A DNA stretch of 19,884 nt, taken from contig CAYSJM010000062.1 in the NCBI GenBank assembly GCA_964431385.1, positions 1-19,884 on the forward strand, given 5' to 3'. The position numbers and the translations under genes are program-made. Positions 6,782-14,828 of the stretch are shown here, piece after piece; the first letter of the stretch is position 1; the number at the start of each line of letters is the position of its first letter. Below the pieces are notes generated by a model that saw nothing but the letters and a program-made list of their open reading frames with translations, had not been told where the DNA came from and did not search any database. The DNA comes from UTCHB3 sp964431385. Its GTDB lineage: Bacteria; Bacteroidota; Ignavibacteria; Ignavibacteriales; Ignavibacteriaceae.

Positions 6782-8788
6782 ATGCCCAAGAAAATCTTCC
6801 TGCTATTAATCGCAATTTTAATGGTATCGGGGAACATTATTCCGCAAAAAGCGGTCGAGGTTCTCAGCCCCACAGTGACGGCAAATGTAGTCACAGATTT
6901 AGTGGTTTTAGACAAGACCACAGCAATCGCAACAGGAACACTCGGAAGTGTAATGAAGACTACAGATGCCGGACTAACCTGGCAGACACTCAAATCAGGT
7001 GAGGATATCTGGTATAACTCACTCTCCGTTGTTGGCACACAAAATATTTGGGTAACAGGACCAAACGAATTTGTTACCTCGTCGACCGATGGTGGCAAAT
7101 CGTGGAAAAGCCAAAAAGTAGGTAAGATTGGCTATTTTTACAAAGTTCAGTTTTTTGATGAAAATAATGGATTAGTAGCCGGGGCTGCAATTATTTCCGA
7201 GACTCAGGTAGAGGCAATCTATCAGTTGTTTGTAACCTCCGACGGAGGGAAAACCTGGAAAGAGAAAAATGCTTCTCTCGGATTTTTCCCGATGGAAATG
7301 TATTTTACAACAAAAAACGACGGTTTTGCCATCGTGAAGAATGATGAAAAAACCGGTAAAGACAGATTTGTAAAAACAGTGGATGGTGGAAAAACATGGG
7401 TTGATGTGAAGGAACTTGATAATGCAATCCTCTCAACGATGTCGTTTCCTGACTCAAAAAACGGCTCCATAATTGCTGAAATGCCTGTTAGTAAAGGAGA
7501 AAAACCGACTTCTAAATTAGTCCTCTTCCGGACAAATGACGGCGGAAAATCATGGAAACAGGAAACACTTCCAATTGATGTAGTTGCAAATCTGAATAAA
7601 GAATCTCATACAATCTACTTTAAAGATACCAAAACAGGTTGGATCATTAAAGCAAATGAATCGGACGGAGGAGTCCAAAATCAGGTTTTCAGAACCGGTG
7701 ACGGAGGCAAAAACTGGAAAAAAGTTTATACAAGCGATGAATCAGGTGTCAATAAAATTGCTTTTTTTGATGATAATACCGGAATCTTGTTACCGGGTTA
7801 TTGGTATATGCAACCAAAAATATTCAGAACAATTGATGGTGGGGCAACCTTTACTCAACTCGTGAAAGGAACCGAGAACCACTTCCATTCTTTCCAATTC
7901 CTTGATGAAAAAACAGGATTTGGAGTGGGTGAAAACAGCATAATTAAAACCAATGATGGCGGAAAGGCTTGGAAAGTGGTTAAAAAAGTTGAGGGCACGA
8001 TGTTCGACCGCCTTAAATTTTTTAATGCAAAAGATGGCATTTCAGTTGGTTATGATGATACCGGAGTAAGTTACCTCTATTCAACTAACGATGGTGGTGA
8101 AACCTGGTCAGGATATAAGTTAGGGTATGGCGGGTATCTCCAAAATATCTTTTTTACCGATATGAATACTATATACGGCCTCACTTTTGATCAGAACAAC
8201 CGATCGGTGATGAAATCAGAAGATGCCGGAAAATCGTGGAAGGAAGTTCTCATCGACACATCTCCGGATGGGCAGTTTTTTGATCTCTTTTTCCTCGATA
8301 AAAACAACGGTTGGACTACCGGGGTGGAACTGTTACCCGGTGCAACAAAAAACAACGGTATGGTCTCCTATATAAAAAGCACAACTGACGGTGGTACATC
8401 ATGGTCGCAAACATATCTTGACGATCAGACTTATCCTTCAAACATTCAATTTCTCGATAAAAAACACGGGTGGTACACAAGCTCGTTTAACGACACTTCC
8501 TTCACTCTTTGGCGGACGACCAACGGCGGTGAGAAATGGGAGTCATCTGTACTCTCGAGTGCCCAGGACATAACCGAAGGGCTGCAATTTCAGGATGCAA
8601 TGAACGGTTGGATGCTGAAGGCATACGGAGCCCCGTTGTCACCAAGTTTTATTTATCGCACTAAGGACGGCGGCAAAACCTGGTCACTATATAATACGGT
8701 GAACAAAATTGAAAAACTTCAATTTCTTGATAACAAAACAGTAATCGGCGGCGGTTACTCCAATTTGATAAAATTCAAGATTGACTGA
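6782..8788 (+). CDS. secreted Asp-box (YCF48/BNR-like) beta-propeller protein
   Basis: 668 residues from ATG 6782. The frame is open from an ATG 54 bases earlier, but 6782 gives a normal signal peptide, KKIFLLLIAILMVSGN, so that start is chosen. The rest is filled with Asp-box repeats of the form S/T-x-D-G-G-K-T-W; I count 13, from TTDAGLTW to TKDGGKTW. Such repeats mark the blades of beta-propellers in the YCF48/photosystem-II-assembly-like and BNR families. Thirteen boxes suggest two propellers. The protein is presumably exported to the periplasm or surface. It ends in KFKID without a type IX sorting domain, unlike the convergent neighbour 18 bases away. Proteins like this are abundant in Ignavibacteria; ligand and function are unknown. 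The two stop codons are separated only by a short AT-rich palindrome (8800-8815). Confidence 0.9.
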   Translation: MPKKIFLLLIAILMVSGNIIPQKAVEVLSPTVTANVVTDLVVLDKTTAIATGTLGSVMKTTDAGLTWQTLKSGEDIWYNSLSVVGTQNIWVTGPNEFVTSSTDGGKSWKSQKVGKIGYFYKVQFFDENNGLVAGAAIISETQVEAIYQLFVTSDGGKTWKEKNASLGFFPMEMYFTTKNDGFAIVKNDEKTGKDRFVKTVDGGKTWVDVKELDNAILSTMSFPDSKNGSIIAEMPVSKGEKPTSKLVLFRTNDGGKSWKQETLPIDVVANLNKESHTIYFKDTKTGWIIKANESDGGVQNQVFRTGDGGKNWKKVYTSDESGVNKIAFFDDNTGILLPGYWYMQPKIFRTIDGGATFTQLVKGTENHFHSFQFLDEKTGFGVGENSIIKTNDGGKAWKVVKKVEGTMFDRLKFFNAKDGISVGYDDTGVSYLYSTNDGGETWSGYKLGYGGYLQNIFFTDMNTIYGLTFDQNNRSVMKSEDAGKSWKEVLIDTSPDGQFFDLFFLDKNNGWTTGVELLPGATKNNGMVSYIKSTTDGGTSWSQTYLDDQTYPSNIQFLDKKHGWYTSSFNDTSFTLWRTTNGGEKWESSVLSSAQDITEGLQFQDAMNGWMLKAYGAPLSPSFIYRTKDGGKTWSLYNTVNKIEKLQFLDNKTVIGGGYSNLIKFKID

Positions 8789-8806
8789 ATAAGCCCGCTT
8801 TAAAAT

Positions 8807-9850
8807 CTATTTTAACAGTGTCAGTTTCCGTGAAATTACACCATCCGGGGTTGTTAAACGGTAAAAATAAATTCCGGAAACAAGTTTTGATGCATCGAAT
8901 CTTACAGAATGTGTGCCGGCAGTGGTTTCACCATCCACAAGAATTGCGACCGACTCTCCAAGTGTATTGAATACTTCAAGTCGAGCATATCGTGTGGATG
9001 GTAACCCAAACCGGATTGAAGTAGCAGGATTAAATGGATTTGGATAATTTTGTTCAAGGGAAAACTCTATCGGTAGAGGCGACACTTCGTTAACATCTAC
9101 AAGACTCGCTGCCAGCAAAATCGTCCCTCCCGCCTGGACTGTTCCAAAATCGGGGCTGTTTGCCGAAGTCATTAGCGTGATAAATGCCCCGTCTTTTGTG
9201 AGATAAACGAAATCTTTGTCGCCATATTGAATGTATTCCCTCTTTACCCTCAGGCATTGAAACTGCATCTGACCAATCTTCAAGGTTCCCCACCCGTCAA
9301 CGGTTGAGCGATATTCGCTGGAAGAAGTATCCACACTTTGCAGTGCTCCACCGGATGTGAAGGTTGAGTCGGTTAGTTTGATAAATCTGGAAAAATTTCC
9401 TCCATAAATCACCGGGAGCGGGATGACATCGTAGGGTTCACGATGCATAAACCGCCATTGAGGGACGAGGGAAGCCTGTCCGACGATAAAAAATGAATCG
9501 GGTGAAAAGAGGAAGACAGGATTTTTCTCGACCGTTTGAGGAGTTTCACCGAAGGTTACACATCCCGGATATCGAGATGCAAGAATCGGGATATCATCAG
9601 TATTCAGGTTGAGTGAAAATTCGTTACTAAGCGGGATGTATGAAAAATCGTAAATTTTATCCGCCCCGGGCTCACCAATATTGATTTGTCCTTCAAAATT
9701 GGTGCCATGGTGATGGTCACCTGCATTAAAAAGTTTTAGCATGTCAGGAAGTGTAATCTGAACTTGTGCAGTTGTAGTAGAAATTAGGAAAGGAATCGCC
9801 AAAATCAGGCGAATAGCCCATAAGGATGATTTTTTTACAGTTAATAACAT
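8807..9850 (-). CDS. type IX secretion substrate with C-terminal sorting domain
   Basis: A 347-residue exported protein. The N-terminus (basic start, then RLILAIPFLISTTTAQ) is a signal peptide. Residues about 30-255 are a beta-rich domain I do not recognise. The last 85 or so residues are a classical type A sorting domain of the type IX system: FSLEQNYPNPFNPATSIRF, then LEVFNTLGESVAILV, GIYFYRL and a final RKLTLLK. These domains are cut off during export and the cargo is anchored at the surface or released. The spelling with YPNPFNP is characteristic of Ignavibacteria and related lineages, and is the best taxonomic hint in the window. Expression is presumably monocistronic, since both flanking genes run the other way. 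Confidence 0.92.
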   Translation of the reverse strand: MLLTVKKSSLWAIRLILAIPFLISTTTAQVQITLPDMLKLFNAGDHHHGTNFEGQINIGEPGADKIYDFSYIPLSNEFSLNLNTDDIPILASRYPGCVTFGETPQTVEKNPVFLFSPDSFFIVGQASLVPQWRFMHREPYDVIPLPVIYGGNFSRFIKLTDSTFTSGGALQSVDTSSSEYRSTVDGWGTLKIGQMQFQCLRVKREYIQYGDKDFVYLTKDGAFITLMTSANSPDFGTVQAGGTILLAASLVDVNEVSPLPIEFSLEQNYPNPFNPATSIRFGLPSTRYARLEVFNTLGESVAILVDGETTAGTHSVRFDASKLVSGIYFYRLTTPDGVISRKLTLLK

Positions 9851-10007
9851 GAGTCTGCCGATAATTGTTGATGATGTGAGTCTATAATATTTATGAAACT
9901 CTTACCAATAACGCAACTTCCCCAAAAATAAGTGGTGACACCCGTTACAGAGATCAGGGAACTATTATCACACCCCTCTTTTTATGTTTCTTTCATAAGA
10001 ATCACAT

Positions 10008-10077
10008 GCCAGTCACATAGCCGTCACATAAGAGTTTGCTAAAAACACGCTCCAGTCACATAGCAGTCACATAAAAC
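10008..10077. repeat. 70-base unit with four GTCACATA boxes, copy A
   Basis: Contains GTCACATA at 10012, 10023, 10055 and 10066. Boxes within a pair are 11 bases apart, about one helical turn; pairs are 43 bases apart, about four turns. The unit matches 10161-10230 at 68 of 70 positions by hand. The layout suggests protein binding on one face of the helix, or a dispersed repeat. Confidence 0.85.
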
Positions 10078-10088
10078 CTTCAAAAGTA

Positions 10089-10129
10089 CAAAAAGCTAAC
10101 TCATTGAAAAACAACAAGTTAGCTTTTTG
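10089..10129. other. 13-bp perfect hairpin between the two 70-base units
   Basis: CAAAAAGCTAACT (10089-10101) pairs perfectly with AGTTAGCTTTTTG (10117-10129) around a 15-base loop. The A-run and T-run at the stem ends give a bidirectional terminator-like shape. It ends no visible gene in either direction, so it may insulate the two divergent transcripts or be part of the repeat structure. Confidence 0.6.
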
Positions 10130-10160
10130 AGTAATCGATCAAAAGATGGAAAATCGCCCT

Positions 10161-10230
10161 GCCAGTCACATAGCCGTCACATAAGAGTTTGCTAAACACA
10201 CGCTCCAGTCACATAGCCGTCACATAAAAC
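10161..10230. repeat. 70-base unit with four GTCACATA boxes, copy B
   Basis: Second copy, starting 153 bases after copy A, with boxes at 10165, 10176, 10208 and 10219 in the same spacing. Two substitutions separate it from copy A, which points to recent duplication or strong constraint. Confidence 0.85.
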
Positions 10231-10393
10231 TGCGAAAGGGGGTAAAGGATGAAACATTTCATGAACGATTCGGTTTCGTAAACCAAATTTTCCCCCTTTT
10301 TATAAAAAAATATTTGATAAATTTGAACTTGCTATTTCCCAAATTCGAATTTATTGCAAACAGTTTTTCAAAGGTATCGGAGTATTATAAATA

Positions 10394-11422
10394 ATGGCAA
10401 AAAGAAGTCTTTTAAGCCTGCTTTTCATTTTGACAATTTCACCCCTGGTTTATTCGCAAACCGCCGCCGGAAAGTACGCCGGTGAGTTCCTTGCAATCGG
10501 AGTTGGTGGCAGACCCCTTGGAATGGGGGGAGCTTTCACAGCTGTGGCGAATGACATCACCGCTGCATATTATAACCCCGCGGGACTTGCCGCCCTCGAC
10601 TATCCGCAGCTCTCGCTTATGCACGACCAGCGATACGGCAATCTTGTGAATTACAACTACGGAGGTGTAGCCATTCCTTTTGGTAAGGACTATACTTTTG
10701 CAATCAGTGCCCTTCGCCTCGGTGTGGATGGAATTTATGATACCCGCGAAGCACTATATGACGCAAACGGTGATGGTGTCCTCGATATCAGAACAAATGA
10801 CAAGCTCGACTATTCTAAAATAAAGGAATTCTCCAACCAGGACTGGGCATTCTATCTCTCTGCAGCAAAAAGAATTGATGATAAACTCTCGATTGGTGCA
10901 AACTTTAAAGTAATCCGCAGAGACATTGCCGAATTTGGTGCAACCGGCATCGGTTTTGATATCGGTGCAAGCTACAGGGCTACCGATGCACTTTTCCTCG
11001 GTGCCTCCGTGCAGGATGTAACCACAACACTTGTTGCCTGGAGCACAGGCAGAAATGAACTGATAACCCCGACTCTTAAACTTGGTGCAGCCTATGCACT
11101 CGAAATTCTTGGTGGTGTTCTCCTCCCGGCAGTCGATTTTGATCTCAGATTTGAAAACAGAAAATATGCCGCAACCATGAATGTGGGTCCGGTCTCCATA
11201 GACCCTCACTTCGGATTTGAATTTAACTTTAAGAATGTAGTTGCTGTCCGTGCCGGTTACAACGATGTAAAGCAGTTTACAATCGGTGCGGGTGTAAAAC
11301 TTCCAAAACTTAATATCGACTACTCTTTCGCCCGTTTCAACATGGCTGAAGACGACAGGCTACCCGATTCACACAGAATTTCGATAACTCTTACTCTCGA
11401 GGAACCGAAGTTTAAAAGATAA
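10394..11422 (+). CDS. PorV/PorQ-like outer-membrane beta-barrel protein
   Basis: A 342-residue protein with a clear signal peptide (KRSLLSLLFILTISPLVYSQ). It is followed by the family signature of PorV/PorQ and UPF0164 proteins, EFLAIGVGGRPLGMGGAFTA with ITAAYYNPAGLA (residues about 30-70). The remainder alternates short amphipathic strands and turns, as expected for a FadL-like barrel, and ends with a strand (SHRISITLTLEEP). PorV helps release or anchor type IX substrates at the cell surface; other members of this family are abundant in Ignavibacteria with no assigned job, so assignment as PorV itself is not justified. It sits alone on the plus strand behind the GTCACATA array, which may control it. 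Confidence 0.88.
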   Translation: MAKRSLLSLLFILTISPLVYSQTAAGKYAGEFLAIGVGGRPLGMGGAFTAVANDITAAYYNPAGLAALDYPQLSLMHDQRYGNLVNYNYGGVAIPFGKDYTFAISALRLGVDGIYDTREALYDANGDGVLDIRTNDKLDYSKIKEFSNQDWAFYLSAAKRIDDKLSIGANFKVIRRDIAEFGATGIGFDIGASYRATDALFLGASVQDVTTTLVAWSTGRNELITPTLKLGAAYALEILGGVLLPAVDFDLRFENRKYAATMNVGPVSIDPHFGFEFNFKNVVAVRAGYNDVKQFTIGAGVKLPKLNIDYSFARFNMAEDDRLPDSHRISITLTLEEPKFKR

Positions 11423-11541
11423 GAACAGGTATCAGGTATTATTTGGATTATCAGAGATTTTTCGCGGGTTAATAGTTTTTTCTATGAAATAGATTCATTT
11501 TTTATTATATTGGAGGGAGTTTACTTTCAATTTAATAGAGC

Positions 11542-13695
11542 ATGGAATCAGCAGGCAAAGGCAGGCAACCTTCTTTCGAGGAAATAGAATTATTTATTGA
11601 AAAGGTACGAAATGTCGTAAATCTGAATCACTCCCGTGGTTTGGTTCTTTCGAAATTTGATCATCTTCTCTCTCTGCTCATTTCCACGCATAATCCACTT
11701 CTAATCGAATCGTCTTTCATCGAATTTTTCCCTTTATACACCAAACTTCTTGGTTGGTATCACCCCGGCGGACAAAAACCATCGCGAACGAAGCAACTTC
11801 TTAGAAATGCCCGTACATTGTACAGTCTCCCTTCCGGCGAGTTCAAGACAGATGAGTTAAAGGAAAAAATAGTTCGTTTGAAGAGGGAATTCAAACAAAT
11901 AATCTCTTTCCTGAGAGGGGAAAATAGATTAATTTTAGGCGAAGTTCCTTTATTCCCCGTAATTGAGTCGATAGAAGACAAGATCATTTTTACATATCTC
12001 GACATCCTTCAAATCAAATTGTCTCCCACAAAAAGTGAAAATCGCTTCATCATTCACCCGACATATAAAGATGAGGATGCTCTTTTAGTCGCACAGATCA
12101 AAACCTCGTTCGAAGCTGCTCTAAATCTTGTTACTCCCGAAAAAAAGAAGAGTCATCCATTTTTCGAAGTGCAAGTGTTTTTTGCCTCGATGTTGGGTAT
12201 CTATTCTGGTAATTCATTTGGATCGTTATTAACACTTCACTTCTATCTGGAACTTACACGCTATTATAATGCAAATCTTGTTCTGGAACTGGCTCCGGGT
12301 TTTGCGATAACGGGGGCAACAGATGAGTCGGGTGTCATAAATGGAGTAGGGAGCATAAACATCATGAGAAAGACACAATCTGTTTTTTTCTCGGGGGTTA
12401 CGCGGTTTATTGTGCCAAAAGCAGACGAAATGACTGCATTGGCAACTGTATCGAAGCTTCAAACCCGCTGGCCCGAACGAAACCTTGAGATTATGGCTGT
12501 GAATAATGTGGCAGAAATAATAAATCGTCGTGATATCCTGAAGATTTCGAGAAAACCGATTAGAGAAAGAATAAAGGAGGGTGCTCGAAAATACCGCTAC
12601 ACATCTATTATTTTACCCGTTCTGCTCTTTTCGCTCGTCTTTTTATTCGCGAGAGAACTTGATACCAATCCTGCTTCATTTGAACTTGATAAAACAGACC
12701 TAAAAATAAAGAACAAATTTGGAGCGGTACTTTGGAGTTGGGTTGTACATCCTTCCATTTTTCAAAACTATACGGTTCAAGAACTTGGTGTCAGAGTTCG
12801 AATAATCGACCTTGATGGTGACGGTATGAATGAGGTTTTAACTGCGGGGGATATCCTCGATAATTTTGAAACAGACTCAAAAGAGTATATGTATTGTTTC
12901 AAAAGTAAAGAAGAAGAGGTCTGGAGAGTTTCTGTTCACGATACAGTCTCGTCATCAAAGGAGAAGAATATTCCTTCGGTATATAGCATCAAGGTTATCG
13001 ATACTATCTCAACGGGTGGGAAACCTCTTCTTTTATTGTGGGGGAATAATAGTCACACATATACAGCGGTGATTTTTGCAGTCGATCCTCTAACGGGTGA
13101 AAGAAAAGGTAAGTCCGTTTGGAATGCAGGTTTTATCTATCAGGTTGCTCTGGCAGATGTTGATTTTGATGGCACTAAGGAAGTTGTCTTTTTTGCTCTT
13201 GATAATGGTCTGAAGATTGCGAGAATACTTTCTGTTAAATATCCTTTTGATGAAGAAATGATAGAAACCAGACCCGACTATTTTCTATACGGTAAAAAAA
13301 CAGCAAAACCTTCAATTGAGATACTGCTTCCACCAACAGATTATATTACGAATTTTACAAATGCAAATACGGTTTTTTTTATGGAAAGATATCTTAGCCC
13401 TGGAAATAATAAGATTGTCTTCCTCTCAAGGTTTTCTCATTCACTCAGTGCACCGATGTACAATCTTAGCCTGAATCTTCAAACGCGTGAAGTGGATTTT
13501 TTTATTGAAGGGATATACAAGGCGGAGCGCGATTCCCTAGTGAAAATCGGAAAACTCCCCCTTCCCTACACCGATACAAAAGAATATACGGATATCCTAA
13601 AAAACGGTGTAAGGTATAAATTGGATGGGAAATGGGTCAAATATGACGAATATTTGAAAGCGCAAAAAGAGAAGAAGCAGCAAAACCAAAAATGA
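11542..13695 (+). CDS. Lon-type protease-like domain fused to TM helix and FG-GAP-like domain
   Basis: 717 residues, with three parts. Residues 1-200 are a helical region I do not recognise. Residues about 205-328 match the proteolytic domain of Lon (family S16): the serine motif is GNSFG with Ser225 (Lon has PSAG), ITG stands where Lon has MTG, then a Lys277, and GVTRFIVP where Lon has GIKTVLIP. Lys277 lies exactly 15 residues before that strand's proline, as in E. coli Lon (Lys722), so the Ser-Lys dyad seems intact. One membrane helix, SIILPVLLFSLVFLFA, spans 355-370. Beyond it are calcium-type loops DLDGDG (423-428) and DVDFDG (539-544), as in FG-GAP propellers. The protease would be cytoplasmic and the propeller outside, since no signal peptide precedes. 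There is no AAA domain. It is probably the first gene of an operon with the two that follow. Confidence 0.85.
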   Translation: MESAGKGRQPSFEEIELFIEKVRNVVNLNHSRGLVLSKFDHLLSLLISTHNPLLIESSFIEFFPLYTKLLGWYHPGGQKPSRTKQLLRNARTLYSLPSGEFKTDELKEKIVRLKREFKQIISFLRGENRLILGEVPLFPVIESIEDKIIFTYLDILQIKLSPTKSENRFIIHPTYKDEDALLVAQIKTSFEAALNLVTPEKKKSHPFFEVQVFFASMLGIYSGNSFGSLLTLHFYLELTRYYNANLVLELAPGFAITGATDESGVINGVGSINIMRKTQSVFFSGVTRFIVPKADEMTALATVSKLQTRWPERNLEIMAVNNVAEIINRRDILKISRKPIRERIKEGARKYRYTSIILPVLLFSLVFLFARELDTNPASFELDKTDLKIKNKFGAVLWSWVVHPSIFQNYTVQELGVRVRIIDLDGDGMNEVLTAGDILDNFETDSKEYMYCFKSKEEEVWRVSVHDTVSSSKEKNIPSVYSIKVIDTISTGGKPLLLLWGNNSHTYTAVIFAVDPLTGERKGKSVWNAGFIYQVALADVDFDGTKEVVFFALDNGLKIARILSVKYPFDEEMIETRPDYFLYGKKTAKPSIEILLPPTDYITNFTNANTVFFMERYLSPGNNKIVFLSRFSHSLSAPMYNLSLNLQTREVDFFIEGIYKAERDSLVKIGKLPLPYTDTKEYTDILKNGVRYKLDGKWVKYDEYLKAQKEKKQQNQK

Positions 13696-13789
13696 AGTAG
13701 CCAAGTAAAAATTAATTATTGGAGGAGAATTCAAAAATTCTTAACTTCAACTATTAATTAGTAAGTTTTTAAAGGAAGATGGTTGGGAA

Positions 13790-14785
13790 GTGAAATACTG
13801 TTTACTAAAGTTATTAGTATCGCCGGTTGATCCCCTGACTCAAAGATCAGAACTTAACTACCTGATCGAAGAGTGCTTTAATATTGCCACAATTCAAGTG
13901 AAGTTTCAGTTGTCGAAACTCCATAAACACGGCATTATGGGTGATCTGACCGCAAAAGACATTGCCATAGACGCAATAGCCCCGCTTTTTACCCCGTCGG
14001 ATGATGGATATATTCATCATTTGGCGGAAGTTAGCACCACCTGGTCTCCTGCCGTTACTACGGAGGAGCAGGCAAGATTTATGCTTGTTTCGGTTCTTGC
14101 TCACCGGGTTAAACAACACATTCATGTTTTGATGAGGGAGAATGATCCATTTTTTGCGAAAATTCTCGACTCACTAAATTATCATATCAAAAAAGAGAGA
14201 TTGGTCAAATCAGAACAATTAAAAATTTGTTATATATCAAAACTTGATCCTGCAAAATTTGAAGTGGAGTACTATTGTTATGAAGATTTGCTGAAACTCC
14301 ATTCAGACATCTTTTCGATAAAGCATCTTTCGATAAGTGAAGTTCTGTGCCGGATGTCAGGCGAAGACGATAAACCCGCAGCAATTCCATTTCTTGCCCT
14401 CGCTAAAAGGATTAAAGAAGTGAATCTTACTTTCGAGAATCCTGTAATAGTTTGTCAGGCAACGGAAACGGAGTTTGATGTTCACCGTCTATCCTCAGAG
14501 GCAAAGCAACGGGTACTCGAGCGATTAAAACACTCTTACCTGGAAAAAGGAAAACTTACTGAAAAAGAAGCACTTCTTTTGGAGAATGCTCTGAATGATT
14601 TGCTCACAGACTTAAAAGATGGCGGCATAAGGCCCGGGTTGTTCCACTACATCGAATATCTGGATAATTCCATTTCACCCGAAGTGTATAAAGCTAAATA
14701 TCAAAACATTCTCGAATACCTTTTGAAGGTTTTGAAAAAAGAACTTGCACATCTCCTCTTGGTAAAATCACAATTCTCCGAATAG
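13790..14785 (+). CDS. unrecognised 331-residue protein, second gene of the Lon-like operon
   Basis: I do not recognise this protein. It is soluble by composition and mostly helical, with no signal peptide, membrane segment or cysteine motif. A patch near the N-terminus (VKFQLSKLHKHGIMGDLTAKDIAID) is conserved-looking, and the middle contains HRVKQHIHVLMREN. The start is unclear: the first usable codon is GTG 13790, with AAGGA 13 bases upstream. The frame stays open without an ATG back to 13745 and reads protein-like there (KEDGWEV). An out-of-frame ATG at 13779 gives a 4-codon peptide whose stop overlaps the GTG. It lies 94 bases after the Lon-like gene and 43 before the next, so it is probably co-transcribed. 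Possible roles include a regulator or substrate of the protease; this is speculation. Confidence 0.75.
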   Translation: MKYCLLKLLVSPVDPLTQRSELNYLIEECFNIATIQVKFQLSKLHKHGIMGDLTAKDIAIDAIAPLFTPSDDGYIHHLAEVSTTWSPAVTTEEQARFMLVSVLAHRVKQHIHVLMRENDPFFAKILDSLNYHIKKERLVKSEQLKICYISKLDPAKFEVEYYCYEDLLKLHSDIFSIKHLSISEVLCRMSGEDDKPAAIPFLALAKRIKEVNLTFENPVIVCQATETEFDVHRLSSEAKQRVLERLKHSYLEKGKLTEKEALLLENALNDLLTDLKDGGIRPGLFHYIEYLDNSISPEVYKAKYQNILEYLLKVLKKELAHLLLVKSQFSE

Positions 14786-14828
14786 ACATTTTTTTTATCT
14801 ATTTATATGAAAGCACAAAAGAAACAAA

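Larger units (their letters stand above)
9851..10393. other. 543-bp divergent intergenic region with a repeat array
   Basis: No gene is seen. The region separates the minus-strand sorting-domain gene from the plus-strand PorV-like gene, so it should hold both promoters. Its centre is occupied by two near-identical 70-base units and a 13-bp hairpin, listed separately. The remaining 10231-10393 is AT-rich leader of the PorV-like gene, with no clear promoter that I can fix. Confidence 0.7.

Noticed and set aside
8800..8815. AT-only palindrome TTAAAAT-CT-ATTTTAA between convergent genes as a terminator.
   Set aside because: The stem has no G or C pairs and overlaps a stop codon; too weak to call.
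10008..10230. CRP-type binding sites, because TCACA is a CRP half-site.
   Set aside because: All boxes are in the same direction, while CRP sites need TGTGA and TCACA as an inverted pair with a 6-base spacer.
10008..10230. Iterons of a replication origin.
   Set aside because: No rep or dnaA-like gene is present and the flanking genes are ordinary envelope genes.
11754..12005. Opposite-strand frames inside the Lon-like and PorV-like genes.
   Set aside because: They are shadows of well-supported plus-strand genes and show no domain or ribosome site.
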